Shown here: positions 48,116 through 59,849 of the stretch, piece by piece | Layout of the letters: each line of letters starts with the position of its first letter | Numbering within the stretch: the first letter of the stretch is position 1 | Source: Salinisphaera hydrothermalis C41B8 | GTDB lineage: Bacteria > Pseudomonadota > Gammaproteobacteria > Nevskiales > Salinisphaeraceae | Assembly (NCBI RefSeq): GCF_000732535.1 | Contig: NZ_APNK01000017.1 | Location: forward strand, 1 to 64,000 | Length of the DNA stretch: 64,000 bases | Direction: 5' to 3' | Position numbers and translations under genes: made by a program | Notes under the pieces: model-generated | The model's database searches: none | What the model was told of the DNA's origin: nothing | The model's input: the letters and a program-made list of their open reading frames with translations, nothing else

Positions 48116-49525
48116 TTACGGGGCCGTTGCACGATCCGTGCCCGACCGGGCAAGCAGCCAAAGCAGTAGCAAGACCGCGGGGATCCCCGCGATCGCCGTA
48201 TCGACGAAGAACCAGGCATAGCCGGCCTGATCGACGACCCAGCCCGAGAATCCGCCGATGAACTTGCCGGGCAATGTCATCAACGACGAAAACAGTGCGT
48301 ACTGCGTGGCGGTATAGGCAGTGTTCGTCAGACTGGATAAATAGGCGATGAACGAGGTCATGGCAATGCCGCCCGCCAGATTCTCGGCGGAAATGGTCAA
48401 CGTCAGGTCGACCAGGTCGGGATGGCCCAGCGTTGCCAGCCAGGCGAACACCAGATTCGCGCTCGCGGTGAGTATCGCGCCGACCAGTGCGGCTTTCATT
48501 ACGCCGACCCGGGCGACCAGCACTCCACCGATACCGGCGCCGGACAACGTCATCACCAAGCCGAAAATCTTGGAAATACTCGCAATCTGATCTGGCGTGT
48601 AGCCGGCATCGAGATAGAACGGGTTCGACATCACCGCCAGCGTGATATCCGAAATCCGATATAGCCCGACCAGACAGAGGATTACGACCGCCTCGCGCCG
48701 ATAGCGCGAGAAAAAATCCCAGAACGGGCAGGCGATCGCACCGATCACCCACCGCTCGATGTTCTGCAGCCAGGCCGGCTGGGAAGCGCGGGCGGCCAGC
48801 CAGTCGATCGCCCACTGCTCGCGCAGCTCGGCATCCCCGGTGCGATCCACGTCCGGCTCGCCGAGCGCCAGCACGGTAACCATGCCCACGCCCACCAATG
48901 CTGCCATCACGGTATAGGCAGTCGACCAGGACGCCGCAGCCGCGATATAGAACGAACCCGCACCAGCCACCAGCATCGCGATTCGGTAACCGGCGAGATA
49001 GGTCGCGGCCATCGCGCCCTGCAGATCCTTGGCGACCGCCTCGATGCGCCAGGCATCGATGGTCACATCCTGGGTTGCGGCCGAAAACGCCACCAGCAGC
49101 CCGAACCAGGCCATGGCCTCGAGATTCGTCGCCGGATTCGTGCCGGCCATGCAGAACAGGCCGACCATCAACCCGATCTGGGCAAGCAGCATCCAGCTAC
49201 GCCGCCGCCCCAGCCAGCGCGCCAGTAGCGGCAACGGAAACCGATCCACGACCGGCGCCCAGAAGAATTTGATCGAGTACGTGATGCCGATCCAGGAAAA
49301 GAACCCGATCGTGGTTTTGGACACACCGACCGTGGTCAACCAGGCCGACAGCGTCGAAAACACCAGCAGGTACGGCAGACCGGACGAAAAACCCAGCAGC
49401 CCCATGCCGATGACGCGTGGGCGAGTGTAGGTCGCGACGGCCGCCTTCCAGTCTCGTCGCTTGCGTGACGCCGATTCGGCCGCGCCAGCACGCCCGGTCA
49501 CGCGATATTCAGAATTCGACATCAT
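48116..49525 (-). CDS. ampG: AmpG-like muropeptide/MFS permease
   Basis: A 469-residue inner-membrane transporter with 12-14 helices. The N-terminal GFSSGLPYLLVFSTLSAWL stretch and the FSAATQDVTIDAWRIE segment near 148-163 are typical of AmpG, which imports anhydro-muropeptides during cell-wall recycling. E. coli AmpG is 491 residues. The start (ATG 49525 or 49522) overlaps the end of the exonuclease III gene by 17 bases. Confidence 0.85.
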   Translation of the reverse strand: MMSNSEYRVTGRAGAAESASRKRRDWKAAVATYTRPRVIGMGLLGFSSGLPYLLVFSTLSAWLTTVGVSKTTIGFFSWIGITYSIKFFWAPVVDRFPLPLLARWLGRRRSWMLLAQIGLMVGLFCMAGTNPATNLEAMAWFGLLVAFSAATQDVTIDAWRIEAVAKDLQGAMAATYLAGYRIAMLVAGAGSFYIAAAASWSTAYTVMAALVGVGMVTVLALGEPDVDRTGDAELREQWAIDWLAARASQPAWLQNIERWVIGAIACPFWDFFSRYRREAVVILCLVGLYRISDITLAVMSNPFYLDAGYTPDQIASISKIFGLVMTLSGAGIGGVLVARVGVMKAALVGAILTASANLVFAWLATLGHPDLVDLTLTISAENLAGGIAMTSFIAYLSSLTNTAYTATQYALFSSLMTLPGKFIGGFSGWVVDQAGYAWFFVDTAIAGIPAVLLLLWLLARSGTDRATAP

Positions 49526-50288
49526 AGTCGATCGTCAACGGCGCATGATCCGACAGGCGCGCTTCGCGATAGACATATTCGGCGGTGGCCAAATCCGCAA
49601 GGCCCGGCGTGGCGACGTGATAATCGATCCGCCAGCCGACGTTGTTGTCCCAGGCCCGGCCGCGATTCGACCACCAGGTGAACTGATCCTCGTCCGGATT
49701 CACCTCACGGAAGACATCCACCAAGCCGACCTCGCCGAACAGCTTGTCCATCCATTCGCGTTCGTGCGGCAAGAAGCCCGAATTCTTCTGGTTGTTCTTC
49801 CAGTTCTTCAGATCGATTGCCTTGTGCGCGATATTCCAGTCGCCACAGATCAGATATTCACCCGGCGCTGCGGCCTGACGGCGCAGGAAATCGAGGAAAT
49901 AGATCAGATAACGCTCCTTGGAATCCTGGCGATGATCGCCGGACGATCCCGACGGCGCATACAGGCTGGCGATACGCAGATCACCGAAACGCGCCTCGAT
50001 ATAGCGACCTTCGGCATCGAATTCCTCATGCCCCATGCCGCGAACGATCTCGTCCGGCTCGCGCTTGGCATAGATTGCGACCCCGGAATAGCCCTTGCGG
50101 TTGGTCGCCTCTTCATAGAAGCAGTGATACCCCTCCGGCCAGAACGCCGCGACGCCCTCGAGCTGATGTTGCTGGGCCTTCAGTTCCTGAATGCAGACCA
50201 CGTCCGGATCCTGATCGGCCATCCACTCGAAAAAGCCCTTGCGCTGGGCCGCCCGTATGCCGTTGGCGTTGAAGGACATCACCCGCAT
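49509..50288 (-). CDS. xth: Exodeoxyribonuclease III (AP endonuclease)
   Basis: A 259-residue EEP-fold nuclease that cuts abasic sites and degrades 3' ends. Catalytic residues are present: Glu35 (IQELKAQQ), Tyr in SLYAPSG, Asp and Asn in GDWNIAH, and the Asp-His pair in LSDHAPL. It lies back to back with pyrE, the place where Pseudomonas has crc, an Xth relative that has lost catalysis. The intact active site says this copy is an enzyme. ATG at 50288 starts the fold directly (MRVMSFNANG). Confidence 0.9.
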   Translation of the reverse strand: MRVMSFNANGIRAAQRKGFFEWMADQDPDVVCIQELKAQQHQLEGVAAFWPEGYHCFYEEATNRKGYSGVAIYAKREPDEIVRGMGHEEFDAEGRYIEARFGDLRIASLYAPSGSSGDHRQDSKERYLIYFLDFLRRQAAAPGEYLICGDWNIAHKAIDLKNWKNNQKNSGFLPHEREWMDKLFGEVGLVDVFREVNPDEDQFTWWSNRGRAWDNNVGWRIDYHVATPGLADLATAEYVYREARLSDHAPLTIDYDVEF

Positions 50289-50427
50289 GCACGCGCTCCT
50301 TGTCTTTGATAATCCGCGAGCGGCGCGCTTGACCGCCCGCCCGATGCGTCGGCGCTTACTCACGATATAAGCGAGCCCTTATCATACGTGCACAGCGACC
50401 GATCCCGACAACGCCGGAGTGAACCCG

Positions 50428-51090
50428 ATGCCCGCCGAAACGACGACCTATGCCCAGGACTTCCTGGCCCTCGCCGATACCTACAACGCTCTGAAATTCG
50501 GCGAATTCACCCTCAAGTCCGGTCGGGTGTCCCCGTATTTTTTCAACATGGGCGAGATCGCCTCCGGCGCCGGCATGAAACGCCTCGCCGCCGGCTATGC
50601 CGCGGCGCTGACCGACGCCGGCATCGAATACGACAGCCTGTTCGGCCCGGCCTACAAGGGCATCCCGTTGGTCGCGACGGTGGCATGTGCGCTCGCCGAT
50701 CACGGCCGCGACGTGCCCTTCACCTACAACCGCAAGGAAGCCAAGGACCACGGCGAAGGCGGCACGCTGGTCGGCGCGCCGCTGGGCAAGCGCGTGGTGA
50801 TCGTCGACGACGTCATCACCGCCGGTACCGCCGTGCGTGAAGCGATCCAGCTAATCCGGGCGGCCGGCAGCGAAGTAGCCGGCGTACTCATTGCGCTCGA
50901 CCGCCAGGAACGCGGCGCCGACGACCGCTCGCCGCTGGCGGCCCTCGCCGAAGACGAGGGCATTCCGACGGCGGCCGTCGCCACACTGGATGACGTCATC
51001 GGCTACGCCGAACGCACGGGGCTCGATGAGAGCACGGTCGCGGCAATCCGACGTTATCGCAGCGAATACGGTGTCGGCGCGTCCCGTTGA
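50428..51090 (+). CDS. pyrE: Orotate phosphoribosyltransferase
   Basis: A 220-residue enzyme of pyrimidine synthesis that joins orotate to PRPP. The PRPP loop VVIVDDVITAGTAV is near 121-134 and the catalytic flexible loop has the YNRKEAKDHGEGG segment near 99-111 with the essential Lys. GGAG lies upstream of ATG 50428; a GTG at 50419 is a less likely start. A 10-bp imperfect inverted repeat (51166-51175 with 51181-51190) downstream may end the transcript. The rest of the 266-base gap to the chemoreceptor gene holds no gene. Confidence 0.95.
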   Translation: MPAETTTYAQDFLALADTYNALKFGEFTLKSGRVSPYFFNMGEIASGAGMKRLAAGYAAALTDAGIEYDSLFGPAYKGIPLVATVACALADHGRDVPFTYNRKEAKDHGEGGTLVGAPLGKRVVIVDDVITAGTAVREAIQLIRAAGSEVAGVLIALDRQERGADDRSPLAALAEDEGIPTAAVATLDDVIGYAERTGLDESTVAAIRRYRSEYGVGASR

Positions 51091-51356
51091 GCACTTCCGA
51101 TCGTGACGGTAAGCGGGATCATACCGCGCCGGGCGTCGTCACAGGCCCGACCTCGGGCGGCATGATGCAAGAAACCGGGCGTTTCATGCACTCAATTCGT
51201 GTAACAGCCACTTAAATCAAGCGATCGCGCCTCATCCAACCAGCCGTCTCATAAGGTAATTTGAAATAAGGCCAAATTTTATCGTTCACACGCACTCAAG
51301 CCCGACCCCGGCGGGCCGATAACTACTCGGACCACAACCGCACGGGACACGTCACC

Positions 51357-53054
51357 ATGTTGAACAGAGTTGGAATTGGATACAGGTTGGGCCTGGCCTT
51401 CGGCATTTTGATTCTACTTCTGGCCTTCGCTGTCGGCGCCGGAACCTATGGGATCGATCGAATCGCCGCGACCGGGCATAGAGCGATCGACGTGGATGCG
51501 CGCGTGGCTACCAACGCGATGCAGATCGAGAAACTGGGTCTGGAAGCACTGCGCTACGAAAAAGACATTTTTATCGACCTGAACGATCCCGAAAAGATCG
51601 CGACGTACAAGGCCAAGTGGGACGATGTCCACACCCGACTCAAAGCAACGCTCCAGGCCGGACTCGCGATGGCGGCGACCGATCAACGGCGCCAGCTTTA
51701 CCAGGACGCGCTGAACGGCTTATCCGCGTATCAGACCGGCTTCAATAAAATCTATGCACGTATCCGGAGCGGCGATATTCAGTCGACGGCGCAAGCCAAC
51801 AACGCGTTCCACGAATACAAGTCGGCGATATACCAGCTCGAGAATAATGCAGAAGCCATCGACAAAGCCGCCAGCGCGCAATTGAGCCGCGCGGTGCCCA
51901 AGATGGAAACCGTACGACGCGACACCCAGATCAGCCTGCTCGCATTCGCCGGTATCGCCATTGTGCTGGCGATAGTTCTAAGCTACCTGATCACACGCAG
52001 CGTCAGCCGCCCATTGCGATATGCCGTCGACATCATCGAGGACATCGCCCAAGGCAACCTGCGACGTGATGTGTCCGTTACCGGCAAAGACGAGGTCAGC
52101 CGCTTGCTCGCTGCCATGTCGAGCCAACGCGAGCGTCTGTCGGCGCTCGTCCTGTCCCTGCGCAATCTGAGCAATGCCGTCTACCACGGCGCGCAAGAGA
52201 TCGCGAGCGGCAATGACGAGCTGAGCAGCCGCACCCAGCAACAGGCGGCGAGCCTCCAGGAGACCGCGGCCTCCATGGAAGAGATGACGTCCACGGTGCG
52301 GCAGAATGCTGAAAACGCCAGACAGGCCGATCAGCTCTCCCGCAACGTGCGCACCCAGGCCAGCGAAGGCGGCCAAGTCGTCGACCGCGCCGTTCGCGCA
52401 ATGAGCGAGATCAGCGATTCCAGCCACCGGATTACAGAGATTGTCAGCCTGATTGACGATATCGCGTTCCAAACCAACCTACTCGCGCTCAATGCCTCGG
52501 TAGAGGCAGCGCGGGCGGGCGAACAAGGCCGTGGCTTTGCCGTGGTCGCTTCGGAAGTTCGCAACTTGGCCAGCCGTAGCGCGACCGCGGCGAAAGACAT
52601 CAAGACACTGGTCGACGAAAGCGCCCAAAAGGTTGCCGACGGTTCGAAGCAAGTCGAGCTATCCGGCAAGACGCTGAACGAGATCATCGAATCCATCAAT
52701 CAGGTCAGCAATATTATCTCGGATATCGCGACCGCAGGCAGCGAACAAGCCCAGGGTATCGATCAGGTCAACACGGCCGTGTCGCAGATGGACAGCGTGA
52801 CGCAACAAAACGCGGCGCTGGTCGAAGAATCAGCCGCCGCGAGCGCATCGCTTGAAGAACAAGCGCAACAACTGAACACACAGATCGCTTTTTTCAAGCT
52901 CCCGGAGGATCCCACCGGTGCGCGCGATGCGCAGCCGAGCGCGCGTCGTACCGTTTCATCCCCGCGATCCGAGGGGAAACGCACGGCTCCCCCGGCCACG
53001 AAGCCAAAGAGCGAATCCAATCCGTCAGACGCCGAGGACTGGGCAACCTTTTAG
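51357..53054 (+). CDS. Methyl-accepting chemotaxis protein
   Basis: A 565-residue receptor. TM1 is at about 8-30, a helical periplasmic sensor (4HB-type) at 35-188, TM2 at 191-213, HAMP at 212-264, and the cytoplasmic hairpin contains the highly conserved IAFQTNLLALNASVEAARAG tip near 370-390. The C-terminus EDWATF resembles the NWETF pentapeptide that tethers CheR and CheB, so full adaptation is likely. The ligand is unknown. No other chemotaxis or flagellar gene lies in the window. It is convergent with argB. Confidence 0.93.
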   Translation: MLNRVGIGYRLGLAFGILILLLAFAVGAGTYGIDRIAATGHRAIDVDARVATNAMQIEKLGLEALRYEKDIFIDLNDPEKIATYKAKWDDVHTRLKATLQAGLAMAATDQRRQLYQDALNGLSAYQTGFNKIYARIRSGDIQSTAQANNAFHEYKSAIYQLENNAEAIDKAASAQLSRAVPKMETVRRDTQISLLAFAGIAIVLAIVLSYLITRSVSRPLRYAVDIIEDIAQGNLRRDVSVTGKDEVSRLLAAMSSQRERLSALVLSLRNLSNAVYHGAQEIASGNDELSSRTQQQAASLQETAASMEEMTSTVRQNAENARQADQLSRNVRTQASEGGQVVDRAVRAMSEISDSSHRITEIVSLIDDIAFQTNLLALNASVEAARAGEQGRGFAVVASEVRNLASRSATAAKDIKTLVDESAQKVADGSKQVELSGKTLNEIIESINQVSNIISDIATAGSEQAQGIDQVNTAVSQMDSVTQQNAALVEESAAASASLEEQAQQLNTQIAFFKLPEDPTGARDAQPSARRTVSSPRSEGKRTAPPATKPKSESNPSDAEDWATF

Positions 53055-53065
53055 GGCATTAACGA

Positions 53066-54056
<991 letters not shown>

Positions 54057-54093
54057 CTAATCATCCGGATCTGGCAACCACGGCGGCGCGCGA

Positions 54094-54549
54094 TCACCCG
54101 GTACCGGTCGAGCCGAAACCGCCGATACCGCGGTCGCTTTCGTCGAATTCATCGACAATCGCCAGTTCGGCGGCCACCACGGGAATCAGCACGAACTGGG
54201 CGATGCGTTCACCCGGCTCGATGGTGTAGGCCACATCGGCACGGTTCCAGACCGAGACCTTGAGCTCGCCCTGATAATCGGAATCGATCAGGCCCGTGCC
54301 ATTACCGAGCACGATGCCGTGCTTATGGCCCAGCCCCGAACGCGGCAGAATCAAACCGGCCAGATTCGGGTCGCCGATATGAATCGCCAGCCCGCTCGGC
54401 AAAAGCTCGCACTGGCCCGGCGCCAGCGACAGCGGCGCGGCGATCATGGCGCGCAAATCGATGCCGGCCGAGCCGGCCGTCGCGCGTTCGGGCATCGGGA
54501 AATCACGACCCAGGCGGTCGTCGAGGCGTTTCACCTGCAGTTGCGTCAT
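54094..54549 (-). CDS. dut: dUTP diphosphatase
   Basis: A 151-residue trimeric dUTPase that keeps uracil out of DNA and supplies dUMP. The five motifs are present: [23 protein letters not shown] (catalytic Asp), ERIAQ and the C-terminal [10 protein letters not shown]. Start is ATG 54549; a TTG at 54555 is less likely. It is 18 bases from the end of coaBC. Confidence 0.96.
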   Translation of the reverse strand: MTQLQVKRLDDRLGRDFPMPERATAGSAGIDLRAMIAAPLSLAPGQCELLPSGLAIHIGDPNLAGLILPRSGLGHKHGIVLGNGTGLIDSDYQGELKVSVWNRADVAYTIEPGERIAQFVLIPVVAAELAIVDEFDESDRGIGGFGSTGTG

Positions 54550-54567
54550 GGACAATCCAGAGTGGTT

Positions 54568-55785
54568 TCAGATAGCGGTTGAATCGCAGGCCAGTCGCTC
54601 GCCGATCAGCGCGACCAGATCGCGGGCGAGATCGATCTTGGACGCCTGGGCGAGGCGCTTCTCGCCCTCGCCCCAGATCACGAGCAGTTCGTTGTCATCG
54701 CGGCCGAACGCCTTGTCCGGCCCGACAACGTTACCGGCGATCATGGACAGCCCCTTGCGCTCGCGTTTGTCGCGAGCGGCAGCTTCCATGTTGGTGGTTT
54801 CGGCCGCGAAGCCCAGGGTGAAGACCTCGGGCCAGGCAGAGGCGACCTCGGCGATGATGTCTCGCGTACGCGCCAGACGCAGACTGGCCTCGCCGTCGGA
54901 TTTCTTGATCTTGTCGGTCGCGATCTCGGCCGGTCGATAGTCGGCGACCGCCGCCGCGCCGATGAAGATATCCGCGCCCGGCATGGCAGCCATTACGGCG
55001 TCGTACATCTCGCCCGCCGATTCGACCGCCACGCGCTCGACCCCGGACGGCACATCCAGCGCGGTCGGCCCGGAGACGAGCGTGACCTCGGCGCCCGCGG
55101 CCGCGCAGGCCGCAGCCAACGCATAACCCATGCGCCCCGACGAGCGGTTGGTGAGATAACGCACCGGATCGAGCGGCTCGCGGGTCGGCCCGGCCGTGAC
55201 CACGACCCGTCGCCCCGCCAGAACGCCATTCGCGTTCGCGCCGTAGCGCGCGATCAGCGCATCGCGGATCGCCTCCGGCTCGGTCATGCGACCGGCGCCG
55301 GATTCGCGCTCGGCCAGCTCGCCAACCTCGGGGCCGATACAGACCACGCCGCGCTCGGTCAGCGTTGACATATTCGCGCGCGTCGCCGGATGCGCCCACA
55401 TCACATGATTCATCGCCGGAGCCACCACTAGATCGGCGGTACTCGCCAGACACAGCGTGGAGAGCAGATCGTCCGCGCGGCCCGTCGCGAGCCGGGCCAG
55501 CGTATCCGCGCTGGCCGGCGCAATGAGAATCAGATCGGCCCAGCGCGCGAGCTCGATATGGCCCATCGCCAGTTCGGCGGATTCGTCCCACAGATCATCG
55601 CGCACGGGGTGCCCGGACACGGCGGCCAGCGTCATCGGCGTGACGAAGCGTTGTGCGGCGGCGGTCATCACCACCTGGACCTCGGCGCCGGCCTCGACCA
55701 GACGACGCACCAGGATCGGCGTTTTATAGGCGGCGATGCTGCCGGTGACTCCGAGCAGCACGCGGCGTTGGGCCAGCGCTTGCAT
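54568..55785 (-). CDS. coaBC: CoaBC: phosphopantothenoylcysteine decarboxylase/synthetase
   Basis: About 405 residues, two steps of coenzyme A synthesis. The N-terminal flavoprotein half has GSIAAYK, the catalytic His in [10 protein letters not shown] and PAMNHVMW. The C-terminal CoaB half has [19 protein letters not shown] and FAAETTN. In the flap segment [17 protein letters not shown], the Cys of E. coli (Cys158) is replaced, apparently by Glu; such variants may exist in other lineages. Start at 55785 is chosen; ATG 55821 has a purine run too close to it. It is divergent from radC. Confidence 0.93.
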   Translation of the reverse strand: MQALAQRRVLLGVTGSIAAYKTPILVRRLVEAGAEVQVVMTAAAQRFVTPMTLAAVSGHPVRDDLWDESAELAMGHIELARWADLILIAPASADTLARLATGRADDLLSTLCLASTADLVVAPAMNHVMWAHPATRANMSTLTERGVVCIGPEVGELAERESGAGRMTEPEAIRDALIARYGANANGVLAGRRVVVTAGPTREPLDPVRYLTNRSSGRMGYALAAACAAAGAEVTLVSGPTALDVPSGVERVAVESAGEMYDAVMAAMPGADIFIGAAAVADYRPAEIATDKIKKSDGEASLRLARTRDIIAEVASAWPEVFTLGFAAETTNMEAAARDKRERKGLSMIAGNVVGPDKAFGRDDNELLVIWGEGEKRLAQASKIDLARDLVALIGERLACDSTAI

Positions 55786-55859
55786 GGACTCTATTGTACC
55801 CGGGAAGGCGTGGCGCTCCATGGCCCTTCAGCCACAAACCACTCAGAGGAGACTTCACC

Positions 55860-56534
55860 ATGCGGATATCCGACTGGCCAGCGACCGAACGACCGCGCGA
55901 GAAACTGCTGGAACGCGGGGCCGGCGCACTGTCCGACGCCGAACTACTCGCCATCTTCCTGCGTACGGGCGTGACCGGCATGAGCGCGGTCGATCTGGCG
56001 CGGCAGCTCTTGACCGACTACGGCAGCCTCGACGCCCTGCTGGCAGCCGATCGCAAGACATTCACGGCCGGACGCGGCCTCGGCGAAGCCAAGTACGTGC
56101 AGCTGCAGGCGGTACTGGAAATGGCACGGCGCCATGCCGGGGAGACCATCCGCGAACGCGACGTGTTAAGTGACCCGTCAGCTACACGCGCCTACCTTTC
56201 GCTGCACTTGGCGCGCTCGGAACACGAAGTTTTTGCTTGCATTTTTCTGGATAACCGGAATCGCGTCATTGCCTTCGAGGAGATGTTTCGCGGCACGATC
56301 GACGGCGCGGCCGTTTACCCGCGGGAAGTCGTCAAGGCCGCTCTGGCCCACAACGCAGCGGCGGTGATTCTGGCGCACAACCATCCCTCCGGCGTGGCCG
56401 AACCCAGCCCGGCGGATCGCGATATCACGCGGCGCCTGGTCGACGCGCTCGGACTCGTCGATATCCGGGTTCTGGATCACGTCATCCTGGCGCGCGAAGC
56501 CACCACAAGCCTGGCCGAACGTGGGATGATGTAG
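55860..56534 (+). CDS. radC: RadC-family JAMM-domain protein
   Basis: 224 residues: helix-hairpin-helix part (about 20-95), then an MPN/JAMM metalloprotease-like domain with the [15 protein letters not shown] motif near 183-197 that holds the zinc ligands. AGGAGA upstream fixes ATG 55860. Despite the name, a role in recombination repair is disputed. The coaBC/radC divergent pair is conserved, usually upstream of rpmB-rpmG as seen here, with one extra gene inserted between. Confidence 0.95.
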   Translation: MRISDWPATERPREKLLERGAGALSDAELLAIFLRTGVTGMSAVDLARQLLTDYGSLDALLAADRKTFTAGRGLGEAKYVQLQAVLEMARRHAGETIRERDVLSDPSATRAYLSLHLARSEHEVFACIFLDNRNRVIAFEEMFRGTIDGAAVYPREVVKAALAHNAAAVILAHNHPSGVAEPSPADRDITRRLVDALGLVDIRVLDHVILAREATTSLAERGMM

Positions 56535-56575
56535 AATACATACAAAGGCTATCGTAACGATTATTTAATTTTTTA

Positions 56576-56604
56576 TTGACATCTTAGCCGCGGCTTCCTA
56601 CCTT
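56576..56604 (+). promoter_or_regulatory. Sigma-70 promoter of the outer-membrane protein gene
   Basis: A perfect -35 TTGACA (56576-56581), a 17-base spacer and a weak -10 TACCTT (56599-56604) in an AT-rich stretch. Transcription would start near 56611, giving a leader of about 44 bases. Confidence 0.65.
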
Positions 56605-56610
56605 TCCGCG

Positions 56611-56632
56611 ACCAGATCACCCCCTATCTGGT
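56611..56632 (+). promoter_or_regulatory. 5'-terminal mRNA hairpin before the outer-membrane protein gene
   Basis: A 7-bp perfect stem (56611-56617 with 56626-56632) with an eight-base C-rich loop, placed right at the predicted transcript start and 23 bases before the ATG. Such 5' stem-loops protect ompA mRNA from decay in E. coli. Confidence 0.5.
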
Positions 56633-56654
56633 TGTAGAGATTGGAGAAAAGATT

Positions 56655-57389
56655 ATGAAAAAAGCCGCAATTGTCTTGGGTGCCACCATGATTCCGGCCG
56701 CTTCCGTTATGGCGGCGCCGAGCTTCGTTAAATCCGCGTCGCAATTCGTTACACCGGCGTCGCAAACCGATGGCCCGGGTTACACCTACGCACAGGGCGA
56801 ATACATTCCCCACGGCAACGTCGACCACGCCGGCAACGATGTCACCGGCTACGGCGGTGACGTGTCCGTCGGCTTCGCTACCCACAGCAACTTCCCCATT
56901 CACCCGATCCTGCAGGGCGGGTTCCATCGCCTGAACCTGCATGACTCGCCGGTCGGCGTGAACCAGGCGTACGTCGGTCTGGGCGGCGAAGGCTTCTATG
57001 ACTACGGCGGTCGCAAAGGCACCGGTCTGGGTTACTACGGCACGGTGAACTACGAGCGTCTGGAACTCCGCGACGTGCCGGGCGGCACCGGCGGTAACGA
57101 CGCCACCGGCGATGGCTACGGCATCAGCGCTGGCTTGCGCTGGATGGTCGCGCCGCAGGTCGAGATCAATCCGCACGCCACCTACGTCGATTACGGCGAG
57201 GTTTCGGGCAGCGGTCTGGACTACGGCAGCCCGGATGGCTTTAAGTACGGGCTGCAGCTGGTGGGCTATCTGGACCAGGCTCAGCACTATGCGCTGACCG
57301 CCGGGTACGACCGCTCTGACCTGGATGTCGGCCGCAACAACGCTGACTTCGACAACGTAGTCAACGTGGGCGCGCGCTTTACCTTCTAA
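56655..57389 (+). CDS. Outer-membrane beta-barrel-type protein
   Basis: 244 residues with a signal peptide (about 1-20, ending VMA-A) and then alternating, Gly/Tyr/Asp-rich strands that end in the C-terminal Phe typical of BAM substrates (VGARFTF). It resembles small 8- to 10-strand porin-like or YfaZ-type proteins; I cannot name the family. GGAG seven bases upstream supports the ATG. It has its own promoter and terminator, and a strongly expressed look. It separates radC from rpmB, an uncommon insertion in that neighbourhood. Confidence 0.75.
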   Translation: MKKAAIVLGATMIPAASVMAAPSFVKSASQFVTPASQTDGPGYTYAQGEYIPHGNVDHAGNDVTGYGGDVSVGFATHSNFPIHPILQGGFHRLNLHDSPVGVNQAYVGLGGEGFYDYGGRKGTGLGYYGTVNYERLELRDVPGGTGGNDATGDGYGISAGLRWMVAPQVEINPHATYVDYGEVSGSGLDYGSPDGFKYGLQLVGYLDQAQHYALTAGYDRSDLDVGRNNADFDNVVNVGARFTF

Positions 57390-57438
57390 GGCTGAAACGC
57401 AATTCGCCCCGACGGCGAATACGCAAGCGCCAACCCGG

Positions 57439-57470
57439 AACACCCCGCCATGCGCGGGGTGTTCTTTCGT
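57439..57470 (+). terminator. Intrinsic terminator of the outer-membrane protein gene
   Basis: A 10-bp perfect stem (57439-57448 with 57454-57463) with loop CATGC, followed by CTTTCGT. The T run is short, but the stem is strong. Confidence 0.8.
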
Positions 57471-57571
57471 CCGCGGATAAAAATCGCGTCACAGCGGTTG
57501 TGCCGTGTTTCCGTTAGTGGTTAAATACGCGGCTCGCCGACGCCGACTTGCGCGCGATCAGGAGTTCAAGC

Positions 57572-57808
57572 ATGTCCCAGATTTGTCAGGTAACTGGTAA
57601 GAAGCCGATTACCGGTTACAACGTTTCGCACGCCCACAACAAGACCAAGCGCCGCTTCGTGCCCAATCTGCACTGGCATCGCTTCTGGGTCGAGTCCGAG
57701 CAGCGCTACGTCCGCCTGCGGGTCTCGTCGAAGGGCATGCGTATTATCGACCGTCAAGGCATCGACAACGTGCTCGCCAAGATGCGCAAGCGCGGGGAGA
57801 AAGTCTAA
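57572..57808 (+). CDS. rpmB: 50S ribosomal protein L28
   Basis: 78 residues, the normal size of L28. It begins [12 protein letters not shown], has the [11 protein letters not shown] segment and the [10 protein letters not shown] end. The start at 57572 matches the family; an earlier ATG at 57548 would add eight residues. It shares a base with rpmG (TAATG), so the two are coupled. Confidence 0.97.
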   Translation: MSQICQVTGKKPITGYNVSHAHNKTKRRFVPNLHWHRFWVESEQRYVRLRVSSKGMRIIDRQGIDNVLAKMRKRGEKV

Positions 57809-57963
57809 TGCGCGAAAAGATTCGCATGGTCTCGACCGCGGATACCGGGTTCTTCTACACCACGTACAAGAACAAGCGGAACAGTCCCGACAAGCTCGAG
57901 ATGAAGAAGTACGACCCCAAGGCGCGCAAGCACGTGATCTTCAAGGAAGCGAAGATCAAGTAA
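57808..57963 (+). CDS. rpmG: 50S ribosomal protein L33
   Basis: 51 residues, beginning [19 protein letters not shown] and ending in FKEAKIK, the standard gammaproteobacterial L33. The usual zinc-binding Cys pairs are absent, so this is the zinc-independent form. It begins on the last base of the rpmB stop codon. Confidence 0.97.
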   Translation: MREKIRMVSTADTGFFYTTYKNKRNSPDKLEMKKYDPKARKHVIFKEAKIK

Positions 57964-57990
57964 TCGCTGCGGCGACTGCCTGATGGAAAA

Positions 57991-58012
57991 GCCGGCCGCG
58001 CGCCGGCTTTTT
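57991..58012 (+). terminator. Intrinsic terminator of rpmB-rpmG
   Basis: A 6-bp GC stem (57991-57996 with 58002-58007) preceded by four A and followed by five T, 28 bases after the rpmG stop. Confidence 0.85.
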
Positions 58013-58135
58013 CGTGGGCGCTCGCCGCTGAATACGCAACGTAACAGCCCGACCCCGGGTCGTTTGGTTAGACTGGCCGTCTTTGGATGGTGGACTAACG
58101 GGCGACATACCGCACCGGCGTGTCGAGAGGGCTCA

Positions 58136-59076
<941 letters not shown>

Positions 59077-59080
<4 letters not shown>

Positions 59081-59847
59081 CCGGCGCGCTGGCCATCGCC
59101 CGCCACGAGAGCACCCGTCTGTTCGCGTCGCCGCTGGCCTGGGCGCTGCTCGGCTTCACGCAACTGCTGGCCGGCCTGTTGTTCGTGATGTCCCTGACCG
59201 ACATCTCGCTCAACCCCCAGCACCTGACCGACTATGACGGCGTATCCGAAGTGGTGGGCGCCGGCTTGTTCCGCTTCGTCACGCTGGTGCTGTTGCTGGT
59301 GGTGCCGCTGCTGACGATGCGAGCCTTCGCCGAGGAACGGAAAAACGGCACGCTCGAACTGCTGCTGGCCGCGCCGGCCTCGGCGACCGAGCTGGTGCTG
59401 GGCAAATTCGTCGGCGTGATGGTGTATCTGAGCTTGAGCTGCCTGCTGGTCGGCGCCTTGCCCGCCACGCTGACGGCATTCACGCCGCTGGACTGGGGGG
59501 TGATTGCCGCCGGCCTGCTCGGGCTATGGTTGGTGATGGCGGCGTTTGCCGCGGTTGGCCTGTTCGCCTCGGCGCTGACCCGCGAACCCACGCTGGCCGC
59601 CGTCATCAGCCTGGCCGCGCTCATGCTGCTTTGGCTGATCTATGCGGTCGCGAGTATCGACTGGCATCCCAGCGTATTCGGCCATACGCTCGATATCGGG
59701 CGCATCGCCGGCGGCATCTCGCCGATCGGGCATGACGACACGCTTCTGCGCGGGCTCGTCACCTCCGGCGATGTGCTGTATTTCGTGATCTTCGTGCTCG
59801 CGTTTCTGGCGCTGGCGATCGTCCGGCTCGACGCGGAACGCCGATAG
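59077..59847 (+). CDS. ABC-2 type permease, GldF-like
   Basis: A 256-residue inner-membrane protein with six helices and the ABC-2 element MRAFAEERKNGTLELLLAAP near 81-100, which contacts the ATPase. The ATG overlaps the ATPase stop codon (ATGA). Relatives include GldF and NosY. It probably works as a dimer with the GldA-like ATPase. Confidence 0.85.
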
Positions 59848-59849
59848 CC

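Noticed and set aside
49509-50288. Crc, the catabolite repression regulator, because of the pyrE neighbour
   Set aside because: All exonuclease III catalytic residues are present, whereas Crc has lost them.
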